Below, piece by piece: positions 59,870 to 64,000 of a DNA stretch of 64,000 bases. Position numbers and translations under genes: made by a program. Within the stretch, counting starts at the first letter, position 1. Each line of letters opens with the position of its first letter. The stretch comes from CAZUDI01 sp964618975 (GTDB lineage: Bacteria > Desulfobacterota > Desulfomonilia > UBA1062): positions 62,001 through 126,000 of the forward strand of contig CAZUDI010000003.1 of the NCBI GenBank assembly GCA_964618975.1, in the 5' to 3' direction. Under the pieces are notes generated by a model. That model searched no databases and was not told the DNA's origin. It saw only the letters and a program-made list of their open reading frames with translations.

Positions 59870-60238
59870 TTAGCGATTGCATACCGAATCGATCACATCC
59901 TTGAGGTCCTTAAGGTGGAAAGGCTTGGCCATAAAGGCATCCGCCCCCCGCTCGAAGGCCACCTTGCGGGCGTCCTCCACGCTGAATCCCGTGATGAGGA
60001 CCACCGGCATCCCGGGATACTGTTGCTTGACCTCGGTCATGAGCTTGAGCCCGTCCATCCGCGGCATGTGGATGTCCGTCACCACGATATCCAGGCGCCT
60101 CTCCTTCATGAGGTCCAGAGCGGCATAACCGTCCTTGGCGGTGGTGACATCGTACCCGAACATTCCCAGGAAGTCGGCGATGACCTGGGACAATTCATTG
60201 GAATCATCCACCACAAGCACTTGTTTTCTCTTATTCAT
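59870..60238 (-). CDS. Single-domain response regulator (receiver)
   Basis: 122 aa. A complete CheY-like receiver: VLVVDDSNELS (acidic pair), VVTDIHMPRMDG with the phosphorylated Asp, LITGFS with the switch residue and AKPFH with the conserved Lys. No output domain. The start MNKRKQVL overlaps the end of the preceding gene by 8 bp; a GTG four codons earlier is possible. Likely phosphorylated by the hybrid kinase of the same operon. Confidence 0.9.
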   Translation of the reverse strand: MNKRKQVLVVDDSNELSQVIADFLGMFGYDVTTAKDGYAALDLMKERRLDIVVTDIHMPRMDGLKLMTEVKQQYPGMPVVLITGFSVEDARKVAFERGADAFMAKPFHLKDLKDVIDSVCNR

Positions 60239-60905
60239 TGCTCGGTTCACTTGTCAAATCAATAATCTCGTAGTCACGTAGCGAGGTATACTTCTTCGTA
60301 TCGGCCTTGCTGAGCCTGGCCAGCTTGTCCATAACCTCCTTGACCTTGAAGATCTGGTCCTCCATGGTTTTCAGTATCTTCTGAACGCCACTGACCCGCT
60401 CCAGTTCCTCGCTCAGCTGCAGCATCTCGATATTTCCGAGGATGATGGTCAAGGGCGTGTTTATCTGATCCGAGAGGGTCACCGCGGTCTTGGCGATGGC
60501 ATTGACCTCCTGTAAACGCCGCTGCTCGGCCCCGAACTTCTGCATGTCAAGTGCCCGGTGTACCCGCATGAGAAGCTCCTCCTCGTCACAGGGCTTCAGC
60601 AGGTAATCGTAAACCCCGAGCCTAAGGGCCGAGACCGCCGTCTTGATGGAGCCGTAACCCGTGATCACAATCACCATGGTCCGCGGTGAGAGCACCTTGA
60701 CATTCTCGAGCAGTTCCAGCCCGTCCATGCCCTCCATGACGAGGTCCGTCAGCACGAGATGGTAGTTCTTCTCATAAAGTAGCTTGAGGGCATCCTCGGC
60801 CGAGGCAACCCCATCCACCTCATACCCGTGAGATGTCAGGATATTCACCAGCGAATACCTGACGATCTCTTCATCATCAACTATGAGTATTCTCTGTGTG
60901 CTCAC
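60231..60905 (-). CDS. Receiver domain fused to a degenerate histidine kinase DHp domain
   Basis: 224 aa. Residues 1-120 are a canonical receiver (LIVDDE, Asp54 in VLTDLVMEGMDG, LLKP). Residues 125-205 form a helical hairpin with the H-box look of a DHp domain, but SHEINNPL becomes SDQINTPL: Asp146 replaces the phospho-accepting His. No ATPase domain follows. It could dimerise or act as a decoy in a phosphorelay. The GTG start overlaps the kinase stop as GTGA. Confidence 0.85.
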   Translation of the reverse strand: MSTQRILIVDDEEIVRYSLVNILTSHGYEVDGVASAEDALKLLYEKNYHLVLTDLVMEGMDGLELLENVKVLSPRTMVIVITGYGSIKTAVSALRLGVYDYLLKPCDEEELLMRVHRALDMQKFGAEQRRLQEVNAIAKTAVTLSDQINTPLTIILGNIEMLQLSEELERVSGVQKILKTMEDQIFKVKEVMDKLARLSKADTKKYTSLRDYEIIDLTSEPSNE

Positions 60906-63043
60906 TGCCTGATCATCCTGTACTTGAGCCTGCTGATCTCCTCGTGCACGATGCCCTGGAGCTCCTTGACACGGAAGGGCTTGCGGATGAAGGTCGCGCC
61001 GGTGCGGTCGAAGAACTCCTTGACCTGCAAATCATAGGTATCTCCAGTAATGAAAAGAAATCTCTGCTGCAGGCAGGGTTTCTTGCTGACGACCTCCCGG
61101 TACAGTTCCATGCCGTCCATGACCGGCATCCTCAAGTCCGAGATGATGAGCTCCCACTCATGCTCATCCAGGTGCTCGTAAGCCTCGCGCCCGTTCCTGA
61201 AACTGCGGATGGAATAGTACGGTCCCAGGGCGTCGGCCATGAGATCAAGGAGATCCTCCTCATCCTCCACTACCATGATCGTGCCCGGATCATCCCCCCC
61301 CTGCATCTCCTCCAAACAGCACTCGGCCATCTCATGACCCTGGGGGGTCCGAACCCTGTCTTCCCCTTTCTCGACCGCCGGGATCTTCACGATCGCCAGC
61401 GTCCCGTGATCGGTGTTCTCCAGGCTGATCTCGCCCCGGTGATCCGTGATGATCCCGTAACAGATCGACAGCCCCAGACCGGTGCCCTTATCCACGGACT
61501 TGGTGGTGAAAAAGGGGTCGAAGACCTTGGGCATGACCTCGTCCAGGATCCCGGGGCCGGTGTCTTCGATCTGGATATGGACAGAGCCACCCTTGATAAA
61601 GGACCGGATGATGATATTGCCGCTCTCGTTGCCGATGGCATCGATGGAATTGTTGATGAGGTTGACCATGACCTGCTCCATGCAGTTCATGTCGGCCCGC
61701 ACCACCAGGGGCGCCTGGGAGATCTCGTGCATGATCTTGATCCCCCGTTTCTTGATGGTGGGCTTGTAGAGATTCATGGTACGATCGATGATCTCGCGGA
61801 TATCGAAGACCGTCTTGGCCGGCGGGAGGTTGCGCGAGAAGGTCAGCAGCGACCCTACTATGTTGCGGGCCGAGTCGGCCGATTCCATCAGGGTGGTGAA
61901 CCGCTCGCGATCGCGGGGGGTGAGATACGAGGTGTCGATCAGATCGGCGAACCCGAGGATGGGGGTGAGCTTGTTGTTGAGCTCATGGGCAATGCCCGAG
62001 GTGAGCAGCCCCAGCGAGGTGAGCTTCTCGGTCTGCATGCTGCGCTGCTCGATACGTTTCTTGAGCGTAACATCTTTGAGGATGAGCAGTATCTGGTCCG
62101 GCATGATGCGCTTGACGGAACACTGGCAGATGAAACTCGAGGCGTTGACCAGTACCAGGCCCACATCGAAGTCCCGGGCTTCACCCTCGGCCAGATCGTC
62201 CATCTGGGTCTTAAGGATCTGCAGGGATTCGGCGTCAAAGATATCTTCCAGGGTGAAGGGCTGACGCTGCAGGCGGGCAGACAGGGCCTGGTTGCTGAAA
62301 ATCACCGTATCCTGCTCGATGAGGAGGATCATCTCCTCAGTGGAATCGACCACCGCCTTATAGCGGGTGGAAATCTCCCGCAGCGTGGTCTCCTTCGTAT
62401 GCACTTGCTGTTGCAGCTCGTTGTATTCCCTGCTGAATATGCCATAAAGGCTCAGGAGTGTCAGCATCTGGCCCACGAGCAGCCCCAGGAGCTCGAACAT
62501 CCGCACGTCATGGACATGGAAAAAATTCTTCTCCGCATGTGAGAGGTTCAGGACGCCGACGACCCTGTCACCCTCCTTGATGGGCACGCACAGCATCGAG
62601 CCGATCGGCACACGAGTATCGGGTCGCCGTTCGAAAAAGGCACAGCGCTCGGTATCCGAGACCAGCACATGGCGCCCCTCCTGAGCACACTTCCCCGCCA
62701 CCCCTTGGCCGAGGGCGATGCGGACATGTTTGTTGGTATTCTCGTTGTGGGAACCCGAGGCCGCCTTCAGGACCAGCTGATCTCCCGACACCATGAAGAG
62801 GGAGGCGTTCTTGCACTTGGATTCTTCGATGAGCACATTGACCACATAGGCATAGAAATCCTCCTCGGGTGAACCCTTGCGCACGAATTCCTGCAGCCGG
62901 AAGATGCCCGAGAAGATACCGATGGTGTCCTCGTAGAAGGTGGTCGTCTGACGGAGAAGGTCGAACAGTACCTCTTCCCGCCTGCCCCCCGAGGATGCCT
63001 CGAACTCGGTAATCTGATCCATCAACGTGCCCTCGATGCCCAT
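60902..63043 (-). CDS. Hybrid sensor histidine kinase (GAF-PAS-HisKA-HATPase-REC)
   Basis: 713 aa, cytosolic (no membrane helix seen). A GAF domain (about 55-195), a coiled linker, a PAS-like domain (about 225-330), a HisKA domain with H-box SGIAHELNNKLTPILG, an ATPase domain with NLINNSIDAIG, DTGPGI, FDPFFTTK and GTGLGLS, and a C-terminal receiver with VVEDEEDLLDL and ISDLRMPVMDG. The final receiver has a Phe-Ile-Thr-Gly and RKPF end. It probably passes phosphate to the receivers encoded next. Start ATG 63043 overlaps the HDOD stop as TGATG. Confidence 0.93.
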   Translation of the reverse strand: MGIEGTLMDQITEFEASSGGRREEVLFDLLRQTTTFYEDTIGIFSGIFRLQEFVRKGSPEEDFYAYVVNVLIEESKCKNASLFMVSGDQLVLKAASGSHNENTNKHVRIALGQGVAGKCAQEGRHVLVSDTERCAFFERRPDTRVPIGSMLCVPIKEGDRVVGVLNLSHAEKNFFHVHDVRMFELLGLLVGQMLTLLSLYGIFSREYNELQQQVHTKETTLREISTRYKAVVDSTEEMILLIEQDTVIFSNQALSARLQRQPFTLEDIFDAESLQILKTQMDDLAEGEARDFDVGLVLVNASSFICQCSVKRIMPDQILLILKDVTLKKRIEQRSMQTEKLTSLGLLTSGIAHELNNKLTPILGFADLIDTSYLTPRDRERFTTLMESADSARNIVGSLLTFSRNLPPAKTVFDIREIIDRTMNLYKPTIKKRGIKIMHEISQAPLVVRADMNCMEQVMVNLINNSIDAIGNESGNIIIRSFIKGGSVHIQIEDTGPGILDEVMPKVFDPFFTTKSVDKGTGLGLSICYGIITDHRGEISLENTDHGTLAIVKIPAVEKGEDRVRTPQGHEMAECCLEEMQGGDDPGTIMVVEDEEDLLDLMADALGPYYSIRSFRNGREAYEHLDEHEWELIISDLRMPVMDGMELYREVVSKKPCLQQRFLFITGDTYDLQVKEFFDRTGATFIRKPFRVKELQGIVHEEISRLKYRMIRQ

Positions 63044-63828
63044 CACATGAGACTCTTGATAATGGTGGCCTGTTTTTTATACCTGTGTATCATATCATTG
63101 ACAAGGTCTTTGTAATTACCCCCCAGAAACACCCTCAGCCATCCCACATACTTGGCTATGTCGAAAGGAATTCCACTCTGTTGCTGGTGCACCACCAGAT
63201 TGGCGACGTGAATCAGGGCCGAAGGTCGGTTGATGGGTGTGTGGTGGTTCCGGATCATGCCCGCGACCTCGGGGGGGAAATGCCACTTTTTGGCCACGAT
63301 CTCCCCGATGAACGTGTGGTCCATCGCGAAAAGTTCGCGCTCCTTCTCCGTATCCGGCCAGGACCCGTCCTTTTCGTACAGGGCCGAATAGCGCGGCTGG
63401 CCCTGACTGAGGAGCACCATGCGTCCCAGATCGTGCAGCAGACCGCCCGTGAACAGCCATTGGCGCTCGTTCCTGGTGGAGCCCAGCTCATAGGCGACCA
63501 GGGCGACCCCGTATGAATGCCGCCAGAGGTCGTTGGCTGCCTGCGAGAAATCGCTAAGCCTCTCCATCACCGCCATGGAGAGGGTGATACACTTGACCAT
63601 ATTGAATCCGACCGTCCTGAGGGCATCCTGCAGGCATAGGCCCTGCTCGGTATGCCGGTAGAACGGTGAATTGGCGAGTTTCATGATCTTGGCCGCCATG
63701 GCCGGATCACTGGCAACCACCTGCTCGATATCCGAGACCTCGGTGTTCCCATCCTCCAGGAGATTCAGCAGCATCATCTTGCTCGCCTCCAGGGTGGGGA
63801 CACTCTCCAGGTCCAGCTCGACACACAT
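63043..63828 (-). CDS. HDOD domain signalling protein
   Basis: 261 aa. The HDOD domain starts IPTLEASKMMLLNLLED-like and contains SDPAMAAKIMKLANSPFY and, unusually retained, an HD motif (GGLLHDLGRM), plus RNHHTPI. Most HDOD proteins lack nuclease or phosphodiesterase activity and relay signals. The start at 63828 (MCVELDLE) has TGGAG about 8 nt upstream; the ATG seven codons earlier would lie at or before the predicted transcription start. First gene of the four-gene signalling run. Confidence 0.9.
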   Translation of the reverse strand: MCVELDLESVPTLEASKMMLLNLLEDGNTEVSDIEQVVASDPAMAAKIMKLANSPFYRHTEQGLCLQDALRTVGFNMVKCITLSMAVMERLSDFSQAANDLWRHSYGVALVAYELGSTRNERQWLFTGGLLHDLGRMVLLSQGQPRYSALYEKDGSWPDTEKERELFAMDHTFIGEIVAKKWHFPPEVAGMIRNHHTPINRPSALIHVANLVVHQQQSGIPFDIAKYVGWLRVFLGGNYKDLVNDMIHRYKKQATIIKSLM

Positions 63829-63852
63829 CACAGCATCTCCAGACTCCATAGT

Positions 63853-63881
63853 ATTGTATATACGGAATATCCCTGAAGCAA
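63853..63881 (-). promoter_or_regulatory. Sigma-70 promoter candidate for the signalling operon
   Basis: Minus strand: TTGCTT (63881-63876), 17-nt spacer, TACAAT (63858-63853). Transcription would begin near 63846, leaving about 18 nt before the chosen HDOD start. The last 150 bases of the window hold nothing else recognisable. Confidence 0.6.
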
Positions 63882-64000
63882 CTTTAAGGCTTTCTGCTCA
63901 GGGCCTCTGACCGCCCAGTCCCCCGCCCACGATCCCCTTGTAATTTTCCCCCCGGACCTTTATACAGGCGGAAAATCCCATGCCCTCAGGAGGCTTGCCA

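Noticed and set aside
1..64000. CRISPR arrays, insertion sequences, prophage or integrase genes
   Set aside because: No repeat-spacer pattern, transposase, integrase or phage structural gene was found on either strand.

Overview
The window reads as a chromosomal segment of a Gram-negative, flagellated, GC-rich anaerobe, most likely a member of the Desulfobacterota (former Deltaproteobacteria). The reasons are an AhbA/AhbB-type siroheme decarboxylase beside hemL, a Rex redox repressor, a phosphofructokinase with pyrophosphate-type active-site residues, F0 genes (two I-type proteins, a, c) separated from F1, and a lysS-lolC-lolD-bamA-skp-lpx operon. I could run no database search, so taxonomy and family names rest on motifs, length and gene order.

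Layout. 1-7 kb: the end of an HD-GYP protein, a coiled-coil membrane protein, a heptosyltransferase-like GT9, a protein with two WaaP-like kinase domains facing a GT2-kinase fusion, a NusG-II protein and a metallo-beta-lactamase-fold protein. 7-13 kb: a thioesterase-like protein and the rod-shape operon mreB-mreC-mreD-mrdA-rodA. 13-21.5 kb: a GlmU-like uridylyltransferase without the acetyltransferase domain, lon, ahbB-hemL, two PilZ proteins, a polysaccharide deacetylase and a glucosaminidase. 21.5-25.3 kb: PPi-type PFK, the F0 cluster and HU. 25.3-28 kb: two gene-poor stretches, a TetR regulator, three related small hydrophobic proteins (one of 49 aa) and csrA.

28-36.5 kb: a flagellar operon (flgF-G-A-H-I-J-N-K then csrA; no flgL) behind a textbook sigma-54 site, rex, and a divergent pair ending in flgM behind a near-perfect sigma-28 site. 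36.5-39 kb: a solute-binding lipoprotein, a HAD phosphatase and a small membrane protein. 39-54.7 kb: a 14-gene, mostly overlapping envelope operon (lysS, lolC, lolD, bamA, skp, lpxD, lpxA, a Gfo/Idh/MocA oxidoreductase, lpxB, msbA, lpxK, gmhB, two late acyltransferases). 54.8-59.4 kb: tRNA-Cys, an omptin-like outer-membrane protease, an unrecognised 449-aa protein coupled to a pseudo-receiver/TPR protein, and two small membrane-anchored proteins. 59.4-64 kb: a reverse-strand signalling operon (HDOD, hybrid histidine kinase, receiver with a degenerate DHp domain, receiver, universal stress protein).

The common theme is envelope construction (lipid A, LPS core and its phosphorylation, Bam and Lol machinery, cell shape) together with motility control and c-di-GMP or phosphorelay signalling. 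The least explained items are the modular small hydrophobic proteins after csrA, the double-kinase/GT2-kinase pair, a lolC that appears to start at CTG through a CTGA overlap, the pseudo-receiver/TPR pair, and several promoters that end almost on the start codon.
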